A stretch of 64,000 nt of DNA from an uncultured bacterium. GTDB lineage: Bacteria > Bacillota_I > Bacilli_A > RF39 > UBA660. This document shows, in pieces, positions 17,622 to 26,608 of the stretch (position 1 is the first letter of the stretch; every line of letters starts with the position of its first letter). The stretch is from NCBI GenBank assembly GCA_905216155.1, contig CAJMSU010000002.1, positions 19,139 to 83,138 on the forward strand, read 5' to 3'. The notes beneath the pieces were generated by a model. The model ran no database searches. It was not told the DNA's origin and saw only the letters and a program-made list of their open reading frames with translations. A program made the position numbers and the translations under genes.

Positions 17622-18503
17622 TTACTTTCCTCCTTTAAGTTCTTTTAGAACATTCTCATAACTTGAGTAATCTATTTTTTTACCATCCACTTTTGGTGGT
17701 TGTTCAGGCACTTCCTCATCTGACCTTATTTCTTTATAACCTCCACGAACAACTTTAACTTGATTATTGCTATCAATATTAACTGTTCCATCAGTTATTG
17801 AATAAGGCATCTTATACAATTGGCTACCATCTTGAATTGTTCCATAAACAAATTCATCATCATAATCCTCTAACCAACCATCTTTAAATAATTGCCTATA
17901 AGCACTATTTAAAACTTCTCTCTTTTGTGATGCAGTCATATCACTAAAATTTGGTGTTGGTTCTTCATTTTCTTTTTCATAAGAAAAAGAGTCATTTTCA
18001 AACTCTTCATCTCTATATTCTACAACAGTTGGGTTGCCATCTCGTAATTCTATGCTAGTGCCTATGTAAGCAGGTATCTTTTTATCATCTATAATTGATA
18101 CTTCAAATAAATCAATATCTCTTACACTTCTTTCTCTTAATCCACTATTATTAACAACTTCTTCATCTTTGTTACAAGCAAATCCAAAAGACCAACCTCT
18201 TAATTTTTTCTTTTTGGCTTTTTCTATAACATCAGCATCAGTTATTTCAACAATGGCTCTTAAACCAATGTTATCTTCATAAAGATTAGCACTACCATCT
18301 TTTGTATTTGCTAATTCTTTATCGTAATCATGATTTAAAAGAACTTTAATAGCATCATTTTTTTCTAATGCTCTACGAAAAACTGATGGCATTATTTTTT
18401 CTACGAATTGCCCTCGTTTATCGTAAAGAATTTTAGAAAATCTATCAACTGCATTTACATATCCATCTATGATAACCTTATCATTTCTTACTTCAATTTT
18501 CAT
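17622..18503 (-). CDS. Prohead maturation protease, HK97 family
   Basis: The peptidase U35-type domain has the catalytic His in VLLNHDYD and Ser in LRGWSFGFA, plus DLFEVSII. A charged C-terminal extension follows (about 170-293). The ATG at 18503 sits at normal spacing after GGAGGAGG; the GTG three codons earlier is too close. It overlaps the end of the portal gene. Confidence 0.88.
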   Translation of the reverse strand: MKIEVRNDKVIIDGYVNAVDRFSKILYDKRGQFVEKIMPSVFRRALEKNDAIKVLLNHDYDKELANTKDGSANLYEDNIGLRAIVEITDADVIEKAKKKKLRGWSFGFACNKDEEVVNNSGLRERSVRDIDLFEVSIIDDKKIPAYIGTSIELRDGNPTVVEYRDEEFENDSFSYEKENEEPTPNFSDMTASQKREVLNSAYRQLFKDGWLEDYDDEFVYGTIQDGSQLYKMPYSITDGTVNIDSNNQVKVVRGGYKEIRSDEEVPEQPPKVDGKKIDYSSYENVLKELKGGK

Positions 18504-19737
18504 TGCTTTCACCTCCTCCTTTTTCTATGTTCATTACTGAACCTGTGTTAGGGGTATAATACTTTTTAGTTTTAACATCATATAAGACATTTGCTAAATT
18601 CATACTTACAACATCTAGTCCATCAATCGAATCATAATCTTCTTCACATCTAATTTCATTTTTTGTCATCCAACCTGTATCAGATGCAATTTTATATGCT
18701 TCATATCTTTCTTTTAATGAACCCCTTGTAATCTTTTTGGTATCAAATGCAAAATAATAAGAATCTTTTTCAGTTTCTAATAAGAAATGATTATTTAATT
18801 CTGTTTCTATTGCACTTATAATTGGCATTACTGCATCCTTGATAGTATCACTATAATTAGAAGAAATATGAAATGCATCATTAATATCATCTTTTAAGGT
18901 TTTCTTTCGCTCATTCATTTGTAATTCAACTGATGAACTTGCACCCTCTTTAAAATCAATACCATCATTCAATACAATTACATTTTCTTCATTGTTGCCA
19001 CCATAGTACTTATTCCAAGCATCTTTTAATAATTTAATTTCATCTTTTCCTAATTTCCTAGTAGCAGTAAGAAAACCTTTTTTTGCACCACCTTTTTTTA
19101 CTAATCCTAATTCATACATTATAGTAGTAAAAGCAGTTTCTATTGAATTTGATATTTCTTCAATGGCACTTGTTCCTTTATAACCACATGTTGTGTTTCT
19201 TACAATTGTTAAAAAATCATACATTTCATAATCTTTGCCATAAACATTATATTTAACATCTTTAAATATTGGGTCATAATTTGATTGAAATGAAACATAA
19301 TCAGGTTCAACATATCGCAATGATTTAAAATCATTTCTTTCTTTTTCAATGTAAATATAAGCACCTTTATCAGTAAGATAATCGTATGCTATTGATTTTT
19401 TTAAGTTAAATGGATTAAGTAAATCGCCTGTTTGAATATTTAAAATTTTTAATCGTATATCATCTTTAATTTCTTCAACTGATTCTATACCATTTTTATC
19501 AATTACTTTTTTATACATTTTAATTGGTAAGATAGCAACTGAATTTGAAATTCTATCAACTGCACTAGAAATAGCAGGTATTGACAATGCTTTTTCTTTT
19601 GTGATTTTTTCGCCTCTTAATAAACTTTTTAAAAGTAAATCTTGGGGTGAATCATTATTTGCTTCTGATGTGTTTTCATCAGTAACTTCAACATTTTGTG
19701 TTTCTTCTCGTTTTAAAAACCTAGTAAATATTGACAT
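18493..19737 (-). CDS. Portal protein, HK97 family
   Basis: The 414-residue protein has the family pattern LSIPAISSAVDRISNSVAILPIKMYK near the N-terminus, and FLTATRKL and LQMNERKK further on. It forms the dodecameric portal. It starts after AAAGGAGGT, directly downstream of promoter-hairpin copy 2. Confidence 0.9.
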   Translation of the reverse strand: MSIFTRFLKREETQNVEVTDENTSEANNDSPQDLLLKSLLRGEKITKEKALSIPAISSAVDRISNSVAILPIKMYKKVIDKNGIESVEEIKDDIRLKILNIQTGDLLNPFNLKKSIAYDYLTDKGAYIYIEKERNDFKSLRYVEPDYVSFQSNYDPIFKDVKYNVYGKDYEMYDFLTIVRNTTCGYKGTSAIEEISNSIETAFTTIMYELGLVKKGGAKKGFLTATRKLGKDEIKLLKDAWNKYYGGNNEENVIVLNDGIDFKEGASSSVELQMNERKKTLKDDINDAFHISSNYSDTIKDAVMPIISAIETELNNHFLLETEKDSYYFAFDTKKITRGSLKERYEAYKIASDTGWMTKNEIRCEEDYDSIDGLDVVSMNLANVLYDVKTKKYYTPNTGSVMNIEKGGGESNEN

Positions 19738-19759
19738 TGTGATACCTCCTTTCTATAAC

Positions 19760-19845
19760 ACGAAAAAAACAAACATTTCTGTTTGCTTCTCATTTATACT
19801 TATCTACTATACATTATATCATTAATAGAGTGTGAAAAGTGTGAA
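19760..19845 (-). promoter_or_regulatory. Late promoter-plus-hairpin module, copy 2 (portal-to-DGR block)
   Basis: On the minus strand TTCACA repeats (19840-19845 and 19831-19836) precede TATAAT (19813-19818). A CAAAC/GTTTG hairpin (19770-19785) with a T run follows, then the portal ribosome site. Spacing is identical to copies 1 and 3. Because the terminator-like hairpin lies downstream of the promoter, read-through control is suggested. Confidence 0.6.
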
Positions 19846-19847
19846 AG

Positions 19848-21602
19848 TTATGCAACCTGAACAAAAAAGTTTCCATTTTCAAGAAATACTTCTTGTTGTA
19901 ACAAATAAATACTATTAATAAGTGCTACTACCATATCTATTTTACCATTTGATTTTTTCTTATTAACATATCTATTCATATTTGTATCATATACACATCT
20001 AGCATTTTGAAAGTTTATTTCTAATAATTTGTTTTCTTCGTATTTAAACTTACCATCCATTATTTTTTCGTACAATAATTTAGTAGGTGGATGAAGTGTA
20101 TCAGAGTGTTGTCTTATTTGAACAGTATTATATTTTTCATCCCATTTTTGAGCAGATGATAAAGCATTATATCTATCATAACCAATTGCCATAACTGTTA
20201 CATCATATCTATTTTCTATTGCAAAAACAAAATCTTCTATAACTTTGTAATCAACTGTTCTATCACCACAGGCGATACATTTCATGGCATTTATAAATTC
20301 ATTATAATTGATTTTTTCAAATTGATTTTTTTCTTCAATTCTACCCTCAGGTATAAATGATATTGCTTCTGCTAATATTACATCATCATCATTACTTGTC
20401 ATTGCAACTGAACAGTTATCATTCGACATAGATAAATCGACACCAATATAAACTTCTTTTCCTGCCCACTCAATTTTATCAACTTTACATTTTTGAACTT
20501 CTGTTACATCTATAAAACTTTCAGTACCTGCACCTTGATATATAATATTACAATGCTTGGTTAAAAAGTTTTCTCGTTTACTTTCCATCTCAATTGCTTT
20601 ATTTCTTTTAGAAATTAAATCTTTATATATTTTTTCAACTTCAATTGCTAATGGGTTAGATTGTAAAATAATGTTATCATCAGTAGTCCAGTTTTTAGTT
20701 TCATCAGGTTCATATAGTAAGGCAAATACAGTTTCATCAGGGACAGGTAAAGTATTATCTAATACTTTTTTTGCATAACTTACTTCTGTTTCCATAGGAT
20801 TATCAACAGTTGGGTATTTAGTTGATATAATGAAACCTAACTTATTTATAACTAATAACTGCCCTGACCTCATCGCTTCTATTGGATAATCACTTGGCAA
20901 TGCTCCTACTTCATCAGCAACAAATACATTTGGTTCTTTTCCATCCATTCTATCTTTAGAATAATTTAATGGGGTATATATTGATTCTGTTAGAGTATGC
21001 CTTATACAATCTCTTAATATCTTAAACTCACCATCTTCAAAAACTTCTGTATTGGCTTTTATAAGTGGTTCTAATGCTTTCTTAATTTCTTTTGCTAATG
21101 CACCATCTGGAGCAACTGAATAAAATTGTGAGTATCTAGGTTCTAAATAAAATAATAATAAAACCATAAGTGCAACTATAAATGTTTTACCATTCTTTCT
21201 GCATATTTCTAATATGATTGTTTCATATCTTCTTCTTGTTTTATCATCACGATAAACTGTACATAAACTAGCAACAATTATTAACCATTGATATCCTGCA
21301 AGTGCATCGTAAATCTTTTTACCAACTTTAATACCTTTTGCCATTACCAATATTTTAAGTATCTTATCAATCTTTTTAATTCTACTAACATTTATAACAT
21401 ACTTGCTAGATTTATCATCTGCGATATCTAAAAATATCTTACACTGCTTTTTTACATATTTAGGAGGTATAAACTTCTTTTCACCATTTAATTCAAAAAA
21501 TAATGGTGATGGCTTTATTGTTCCATCAACTATCTGTTTTGCATAAATATAACTTGGATGATTCTCTAAAATATTATTCTTCATTGTCATCATCTTCATC
21601 AT
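19848..21602 (-). CDS. terL: Terminase large subunit
   Basis: This 584-residue Terminase_1-family protein has a Walker A-like CRKNGKT, Walker B VFVADEVG, and nuclease-domain acidic residues in IGVDLSMSND and GKIDMVVALIN. It is the packaging motor with headful or cos nuclease activity. It overlaps the small subunit gene. The start could be any of several closely spaced ATGs between 21584 and 21602. Confidence 0.92.
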   Translation of the reverse strand: MMKMMTMKNNILENHPSYIYAKQIVDGTIKPSPLFFELNGEKKFIPPKYVKKQCKIFLDIADDKSSKYVINVSRIKKIDKILKILVMAKGIKVGKKIYDALAGYQWLIIVASLCTVYRDDKTRRRYETIILEICRKNGKTFIVALMVLLLFYLEPRYSQFYSVAPDGALAKEIKKALEPLIKANTEVFEDGEFKILRDCIRHTLTESIYTPLNYSKDRMDGKEPNVFVADEVGALPSDYPIEAMRSGQLLVINKLGFIISTKYPTVDNPMETEVSYAKKVLDNTLPVPDETVFALLYEPDETKNWTTDDNIILQSNPLAIEVEKIYKDLISKRNKAIEMESKRENFLTKHCNIIYQGAGTESFIDVTEVQKCKVDKIEWAGKEVYIGVDLSMSNDNCSVAMTSNDDDVILAEAISFIPEGRIEEKNQFEKINYNEFINAMKCIACGDRTVDYKVIEDFVFAIENRYDVTVMAIGYDRYNALSSAQKWDEKYNTVQIRQHSDTLHPPTKLLYEKIMDGKFKYEENKLLEINFQNARCVYDTNMNRYVNKKKSNGKIDMVVALINSIYLLQQEVFLENGNFFVQVA

Positions 21603-22086
21603 TCAAGATATCCATTAATGTTTTCTTCTTTGTAGGTTGAGTATTAATAGATATTTTTGCTCTTGCTTGTGGTGATAATGACAATTCATTACAACATCTA
21701 AAAAAGTCTTTAGAATACATATCTCTAACTGACTTTAAATTTATGATAGTTTTTGCATCTAAACTGTACCCCTTTTGATTTTTATTATTCTTGTCAATAT
21801 AATCATATTCACCTGCACTATTTATTTCCTTTTCAATGCTTTCAAGTCTTTCAATAGTAATTGCAGTTTGATTTAGTAAGTATGTATCTAAATTACTTAA
21901 TATATCAGGGTTCAAGTTCTTAAGAATATCTTTAAAGATTGCTTTCTGTCTTTTAGTAAGATAAGAAAAAGGTTTTATCTTATCATTGTTACCCCTTAAC
22001 TTTTTTTCATTTTCTTCTCTTGCTTTTCTTTCTTGTTTACTCATTTTTTGTGAGTTAGTATCAATTGCCTTTGCTGGTCTACCCAT
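21574..22086 (-). CDS. terS: Terminase small subunit, P27-like
   Basis: The 170-residue protein starts at MGRPAKAID (ATG 22086 after GGAGGTGATAG). It shows the P27-family layout: basic N-terminus with GRP, LTKRQKAIFKDIL, TIERLESIEKEI and a C-terminal LSPQARAKIS. It recognises phage DNA for packaging. The longer frame upstream lacks a ribosome site. Confidence 0.85.
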   Translation of the reverse strand: MGRPAKAIDTNSQKMSKQERKAREENEKKLRGNNDKIKPFSYLTKRQKAIFKDILKNLNPDILSNLDTYLLNQTAITIERLESIEKEINSAGEYDYIDKNNKNQKGYSLDAKTIINLKSVRDMYSKDFFRCCNELSLSPQARAKISINTQPTKKKTLMDILNDEDDDNEE

Positions 22087-22192
22087 ATCTATCACCTCCA
22101 AACTTATCAACAATTGATGGATTTTTTCATTTTGGGCATTTTTTACACTTTTAGGTGGCAGGTAGGTTTTTAAACATAGATAAAAATGCAAA

Positions 22193-22618
22193 TTAAAAGG
22201 CAGGGGGGATGGTTAATGAGCCGACATCTTGCCTTATTTCTTCAAAATTACAATCAGAATCTATAAGTTTATATAAAATATTTCTTGGTATAACATCTTT
22301 GTCTGCCAACTTGTGATGATAACAGCATAAAGTTATTAAGTTATCATCATCTAATCGCTTACTAAAGTCCTCTTCTAATGGTGTTATATGATGAACTTCT
22401 AACTTGTTAAAATTAAATACATGAGTAGTTTCATAAATATTTGCTAGACAACATCTACACAAATGCTTATCTCTTTCTCTTATATCATCACTCTTCTTAT
22501 GCCATTTATAAGTCTTTCTAAACTTATCAGCATCAGTTAATCCTCTTACTTGTCTATTCTTATAACAAGTCTTGTTAAAATCGTGTATCTTTCCACACCT
22601 ACTGCAACTTTTTAGCAT
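22193..22618 (-). CDS. HNH endonuclease
   Basis: The 141-residue protein has Zn-binding CSRCG at the N-terminus and CRCC, then the HNH core KLEVHHITPLEED ... DNLITLCCYHHKLAD. HNH proteins next to terminase genes assist packaging-linked DNA cleavage in many phages. Its Shine-Dalgarno AAGGAGAT is complementary to a segment in its own leader. Confidence 0.88.
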   Translation of the reverse strand: MLKSCSRCGKIHDFNKTCYKNRQVRGLTDADKFRKTYKWHKKSDDIRERDKHLCRCCLANIYETTHVFNFNKLEVHHITPLEEDFSKRLDDDNLITLCCYHHKLADKDVIPRNILYKLIDSDCNFEEIRQDVGSLTIPPAF

Positions 22619-22624
22619 AAAATA

Positions 22625-22742
22625 TCTCCTTACCTAAAACAAAGCATAGCACCTTTTTCTATGCTTATATGAGAGTATAAAGGAGATTATAGAACTGAAA
22701 AGAAAAAAAGGTGCTATAAAGTTTTATTATACTCTCATATAA
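22625..22742 (-). promoter_or_regulatory. Structured 5' leader (pseudoknot candidate) of the HNH-terminase block
   Basis: Two perfect inverted repeats are interleaved. A 15-bp pair (22728-22742 with 22667-22681) and a 12-bp pair (22706-22717 with 22648-22659) cross each other, giving pseudoknot topology. The second arm of the 12-bp pair lies in the loop of a further 7-bp hairpin (22643-22649/22661-22667). The segment 22681-22688 is an 8-base complement of the HNH Shine-Dalgarno (22625-22632). This suggests structure-controlled translation. No known riboswitch class was recognised. Confidence 0.6.
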
Positions 22743-22747
22743 ACATG

Positions 22748-22830
22748 AAAAAAGACAACTATATTTGTTGCCTTGATTATATACTTCTATAACTACATTA
22801 TATCATTAATTGATTGTGAAAAATGTGAAA
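22748..22830 (-). promoter_or_regulatory. Late promoter-plus-hairpin module, copy 3 (terminase block)
   Basis: On the minus strand TTCACA repeats (22825-22830 and 22816-22821) precede TATAAT (22798-22803). A GGCAAC/GTTGTC hairpin (about 22755-22773) with T6 follows. It overlaps the 3' end of the upstream zinc-ribbon gene and precedes the structured leader. Confidence 0.6.
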
Positions 22831-23047
22831 CTTTTATAGCAAAATCTAATATAAATAATTCATTTTTATTATTTTTTTGTATTTTTTTAATATTTTGATT
22901 TTTATTTAATTTATTTTGACAATTAGAACATAAGCATCTACCATTAATACCTTTTAAATAATCAAAATTGCCACATTCATCACATTTATCTTTATAATTA
23001 TTCATTCTTTTTTCTTTTGATGTCATTATCATATATTTTTCTTCCAC
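22793..23047 (-). CDS. Small zinc-ribbon protein
   Basis: Reading frame of 84 residues; a start at MTSKEKR (23026) is also possible. It has CDECGNFDYL and CLCSNCQ, four cysteines fit for one zinc ion, and a Lys/Asn-rich linker. Its last codons overlap promoter module copy 3. Function unknown. Confidence 0.5.
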   Translation of the reverse strand: MEEKYMIMTSKEKRMNNYKDKCDECGNFDYLKGINGRCLCSNCQNKLNKNQNIKKIQKNNKNELFILDFAIKVSHFSQSINDIM

Positions 23048-23303
23048 AAAAAGGACAATATCTAATATCTACATATCTTGCACCATTAAGATTCTCTATC
23101 ATTAAACCTGCATATATATCATTTTGACCTTTTAATATAAAAATATTTAGATAATCTCTTTCTTTACTTCCCATTCTTGAAGAATATCCATGTGTTTCTT
23201 TAAATTCTTGTGTGTGAATTGTTTTACCTGTAATTGCACCATTATAGTATTTATCTTTACTACAATATAAACATTCAAATTCTTTACTAATCATATTAAG
23301 CAC
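22998..23303 (-). CDS. Hypothetical phage protein with zinc-binding cysteines
   Basis: The 101-residue protein has CLYCSK near the N-terminus and CPFCGRKIYD near the C-terminus, which probably form one zinc site. Its end overlaps the following zinc-ribbon gene in another frame. Function unknown. Confidence 0.55.
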   Translation of the reverse strand: MLNMISKEFECLYCSKDKYYNGAITGKTIHTQEFKETHGYSSRMGSKERDYLNIFILKGQNDIYAGLMIENLNGARYVDIRYCPFCGRKIYDNDIKRKKNE

Positions 23304-23640
23304 CTATATAAATAATAATTGCTTCATAATGTGGAACTTTGTCTGCCTCTTTTTGCATTTCCTTTTCATATTCTGCATCAGTTAGATTTGAATATCTAAC
23401 ATCATCAGAAAAATAATCACATAATTCCTCTACATAATCATCTTTAGATGTATAGATAATATCATTTATATCACTTTCATAGATAACACCTTTTTCAACT
23501 TTTATTGATTTCATAAATGTATAACTATAATCTGCACATACATCTTCACTGTCTGCAAAAAACACTATTGGTAAAGTTGGGTTTTCTTTAATTAATTTCA
23601 GTAATTCTTTATTTTGTTCTTCTTTAGTTAATTTATTCAT
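23296..23640 (-). CDS. Hypothetical early phage protein
   Basis: From the ATG at 23640 it is 114 residues (MNKLTKEEQNKELL ...), acidic, alpha-beta in composition, overlapping genes on both sides. The eight-codon longer version starts inside the preceding gene. No family recognised. Confidence 0.5.
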   Translation of the reverse strand: MNKLTKEEQNKELLKLIKENPTLPIVFFADSEDVCADYSYTFMKSIKVEKGVIYESDINDIIYTSKDDYVEELCDYFSDDVRYSNLTDAEYEKEMQKEADKVPHYEAIIIYIGA

Positions 23641-23935
23641 TTTTATCACCATCCCAATAATCATCTACTGAACCACTTAAATCATTAAAAATTATCATTA
23701 TTTCTGTTTCCCATTTAGAGTTACTAGGTATAAAATATTGACTTAATACCTTTGATAATTCTTCCCAACACATATAAGTAATTTCAGGTGCAGTATATCT
23801 ATAATCTTTTTTTACTTTTTCTATTTTTCTGATTACTTCATCTGCTCTTTCTACTTTTAAATCACTATGGGTTTTAATTATATTAATTATTTCATCTGCA
23901 ATTGTTATTAAATTTCTAGGTTTATACTCTTTCAT
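23633..23935 (-). CDS. Hypothetical early phage protein
   Basis: The 100-residue, mainly helical protein is tightly packed after the next gene upstream. Acidic/aromatic C-terminus (LSGSVDDYWDGDKNE). No family recognised. Confidence 0.5.
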   Translation of the reverse strand: MKEYKPRNLITIADEIINIIKTHSDLKVERADEVIRKIEKVKKDYRYTAPEITYMCWEELSKVLSQYFIPSNSKWETEIMIIFNDLSGSVDDYWDGDKNE

Positions 23936-24142
23936 TTACTTCACCTCTTTTACTTCCAAAAAACAAACATAATTGATATTAACAACATTTTCAATACTTT
24001 CATCTGCAAAGAATGTAAATGCATTATTATTACCTCTACACATCTGAATTAAAAATTCTTGTTTTGAAACATTTATATTTTTATATATTACTTTTTTTAT
24101 TTCTCCATTTGTTAAATGATATGTTACTTCATATTTTTTCAT
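23936..24142 (-). CDS. Hypothetical early phage protein
   Basis: The 68-residue protein has beta-strand-rich sequence (YEVTYHLTNGEIKKVIYKN) and no recognised motif. It lies directly before the next gene with an AGGAGGT ribosome site. Confidence 0.5.
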   Translation of the reverse strand: MKKYEVTYHLTNGEIKKVIYKNINVSKQEFLIQMCRGNNNAFTFFADESIENVVNINYVCFLEVKEVK

Positions 24143-24151
24143 TTGTACCTC

Positions 24152-24406
24152 CTAATAAATTTCTAAATCGTAATTATTATCTAATAACCATTTTTTAGAT
24201 TTTTCTTTTAACTCAATTGGTATATTGTTTGAATATAACCTTGCTTTATGTAATCCTATTCTTGCAACTTCAGGACTTGATGGAATATTTTCACCATTTA
24301 ATTCTAAAAGTTTTTGCAATAATTCTGAATCGCTTATCTTTTCAAAATTAATTAGTAATTCATCTCGCATTTTACAATAATCAGATATTACTTTATCTTG
24401 ATTCAT
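24152..24406 (-). CDS. Hypothetical early phage protein
   Basis: The 84-residue helical protein overlaps the preceding gene by 14 bases. No motif recognised. Confidence 0.45.
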   Translation of the reverse strand: MNQDKVISDYCKMRDELLINFEKISDSELLQKLLELNGENIPSSPEVARIGLHKARLYSNNIPIELKEKSKKWLLDNNYDLEIY

Positions 24407-24659
24407 CTTTTACCATCTCCTCAAATTTTGTCCCATCTGCATATAAACTTGTTATAGTAGTTTCGTTAGTTAAACCAAGATATTTACCTTTATAGATTAA
24501 CAATTCCTTGTATTCTTCTAAAGAAATAGTAATTACTTTATTTATTTCAACAAGTTCTATATCTATTGGTTTACCTCTTGAATTAAATTTTGCTATTGCT
24601 TGATTATACTCAAATGCATCTTCTATAACATTTTTAAATAATTTCATCTTTTCCTCCAA
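24393..24659 (-). CDS. Hypothetical early phage protein
   Basis: The 88-residue protein contains VITISLEEYKELLIYKGKYLGL, a short pattern frequent in small phage proteins of Firmicutes. No enzymatic motif; overlaps genes on both sides. Confidence 0.5.
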   Translation of the reverse strand: MEEKMKLFKNVIEDAFEYNQAIAKFNSRGKPIDIELVEINKVITISLEEYKELLIYKGKYLGLTNETTITSLYADGTKFEEMVKDESR

Positions 24660-24969
24660 AAATATATTTTTCTATATTTTTTATTTTTTTAATAATTGAA
24701 TCACTAGCATCTTCAAAATTAAAATCATCAATATTTCTTTTATCATTTGATTTTTTTAATTCCTCTTGAAAATTATCTAAACAACACCATTTTAATCCAC
24801 CATAACTTATCCACTTCTTTTTAGAATAATGAACATGATATGGTTTATATGGTCTTAACTTTGTAATAAACATATATTCTGCCAATTGCTCTTGCCATGA
24901 TTTATAACTATCACCAAATAACATGCTAAATTCCTCAACATCACTTTTAAATTTTATACATACAATCAC
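24634..24969 (-). CDS. Hypothetical early phage protein
   Basis: The 111-residue protein is rich in Trp, Tyr and Lys in its middle (LRPYKPYHVHYSKKKWISYGG). No recognised family. Its end overlaps the next gene. Confidence 0.45.
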   Translation of the reverse strand: MIVCIKFKSDVEEFSMLFGDSYKSWQEQLAEYMFITKLRPYKPYHVHYSKKKWISYGGLKWCCLDNFQEELKKSNDKRNIDDFNFEDASDSIIKKIKNIEKYIFGGKDEII

Positions 24970-24981
24970 AATCTCACATCC

Positions 24982-25203
24982 TTAATCATAAAAATCAAAA
25001 ACAACATTTTTACTATCATAAAAGAACCATCGATATTTTTTACTTTTAATATTTAACATTGACGCATATTCCAAAAAACAATCTATATTATTAAATTCTG
25101 CTATTTTATAATTTTTTAATCTTACTTCAAAATTTAAACATTTTAACAATTCATCATCATAATACTTAAAACAATTCTTAAAATTTAATTCCATTTCTGA
25201 CAC
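24982..25203 (-). CDS. Hypothetical early phage protein
   Basis: The 73-residue protein has a GAGGTG ribosome site. It is first after a 185-base A+T-rich gap (25204-25388) that contains a TTCCT/AGGAA hairpin and no clear gene, so it may start its own transcript. No family recognised. Confidence 0.45.
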   Translation of the reverse strand: MSEMELNFKNCFKYYDDELLKCLNFEVRLKNYKIAEFNNIDCFLEYASMLNIKSKKYRWFFYDSKNVVFDFYD

Positions 25204-25388
25204 CTCTTTCTTACCTATATGAATTTTACTAAATGACTTAATTCTGTTAAATTCACTTTTTAATGTTAAAATTCTATTTTTCCCTAGATTTTATAATCAT
25301 TTTCCTATAATCAGGAAACTATTATTTTTCTATTTAATTTACAATTCTTCATTTTGTAAAATTAATAGATTTTAAGTTAAGTGATATG

Positions 25389-25730
25389 CTAGTGCATACC
25401 ACCACTTATATATCTATCTTTATGTTCTGAAATATCAATACCAATTGCTACATTCAATGGCAATTCATGAATTTCATCTAATACAATATTTAATGGCTTT
25501 GTAATTTGCTTTTTCTCTTTTCTTGGTTCAAATTGTGCTTGTGCAAATGCCAATCCAACAAGTTTTATATTACTTGTCTTTAATGTATATAAATTTTCTT
25601 CATTTATTGGGAAAGTACCAACTGTATATAAATAGCAATTTCTTCTACCTTTCATTGCTTTAGTTAATTCAATATTATTATGTATTGGTTTTAATTGACC
25701 ACCTAAACTATTATCACTTACATAATTCAT
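25389..25730 (-). CDS. Hypothetical phage protein
   Basis: The 113-residue protein (GRRNCYLYTVGTFPINEENLYTLKTSNIKLVGLAFAQ) has no recognised domain. It is spaced three bases from the recombinase-like gene and probably co-transcribed with it. Confidence 0.45.
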   Translation of the reverse strand: MNYVSDNSLGGQLKPIHNNIELTKAMKGRRNCYLYTVGTFPINEENLYTLKTSNIKLVGLAFAQAQFEPRKEKKQITKPLNIVLDEIHELPLNVAIGIDISEHKDRYISGGMH

Positions 25731-25732
25731 AT

Positions 25733-26362
25733 TTAACTACCCAAATAAAAACTCTTTCTTTTATCATTTTTATCATTATCATCCCAACAAATATAAATTA
25801 ATGTAACTCTTTCGCTTGAATGATTTAACATTTCTTTTAAACCAATAATATCTCCAGTTTCTTCATAATATCTTCTAGCAAAATACTTTCTTAATGAATG
25901 GCAACCAACAGGGTATGAAACTTTTACTTCTTCTGCTAATTCTTTGATTATTTGCCATGCTCTTTGCCTTGTTAAAGGTTTATTCATACCTTTTCTACTC
26001 TTAAATAAATACTCACCATCAATCAAATTATTTCTATTAATATAATTGATAATATCTTTATATAGTGATGGATGTAATTCAAATGATTGTTCTTTATTGG
26101 TCTTAAACTCTCTAATGTAGATTCCACCATTTTTAAAATAATCTACTTTTAATTGAATTATATCTTCTATTCTAAATGCTAGATTCATACCAATAACTAA
26201 AATCATATAATTTCTATCCCATAGATATTGTTGTTCTTTATTATTATCTTCTTCTGCTTGGTTTCTTCTTTTTTTACATAAAACAAGCATATTATTGATA
26301 TCATGTTCTTTAAAAGGTTTAACTGTCTTTCGACCAAAATTAATTCTATATCTTCTTGACAT
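25733..26362 (-). CDS. Second tyrosine recombinase, short form
   Basis: The 209-residue protein (ATG 26362 after GGTGAT) has a tyrosine-recombinase catalytic domain with Arg in NLAFRIEDI, HSLRKYF (His-x-x-Arg), LNHSSERVTLIYI (His and nucleophile Tyr). Only a short N-terminal segment is present and no arm-binding domain. It is encoded in the early-to-late region, far from the integrase. Similar short recombinases occur in other Gram-positive phages; a role in DNA resolution or inversion is possible but not shown. Confidence 0.75.
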   Translation of the reverse strand: MSRRYRINFGRKTVKPFKEHDINNMLVLCKKRRNQAEEDNNKEQQYLWDRNYMILVIGMNLAFRIEDIIQLKVDYFKNGGIYIREFKTNKEQSFELHPSLYKDIINYINRNNLIDGEYLFKSRKGMNKPLTRQRAWQIIKELAEEVKVSYPVGCHSLRKYFARRYYEETGDIIGLKEMLNHSSERVTLIYICWDDNDKNDKRKSFYLGS

Positions 26363-26390
26363 ATCTATCACCACTCATTATTCCTACCTC

Positions 26391-26606
26391 CTATATATCT
26401 AATTTCATTTGGTTTGGGTCTACTTCTTCTTGAGGAAAATATTTAAGTAAATCTAAAGGTGTATCTGTTGGAATATCATGTGTTTCCATATAATCTTTAA
26501 CTTGCAAATATAATTCTTGTTGATTCTTTCTTAATTTAAATAACTTCTTTATGGCTTTTTCAATATAAATTGGAACATTATAATACTCTTTTTCTTTGTT
26601 ATCCAT
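26391..26606 (-). CDS. Hypothetical small phage protein
   Basis: From the ATG at 26606 it is 71 residues, helical, with a DTPLDLLKYFPQEEVDPNQ C-terminus. No recognised family. Confidence 0.4.
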   Translation of the reverse strand: MDNKEKEYYNVPIYIEKAIKKLFKLRKNQQELYLQVKDYMETHDIPTDTPLDLLKYFPQEEVDPNQMKLDI

Positions 26607-26608
26607 AA

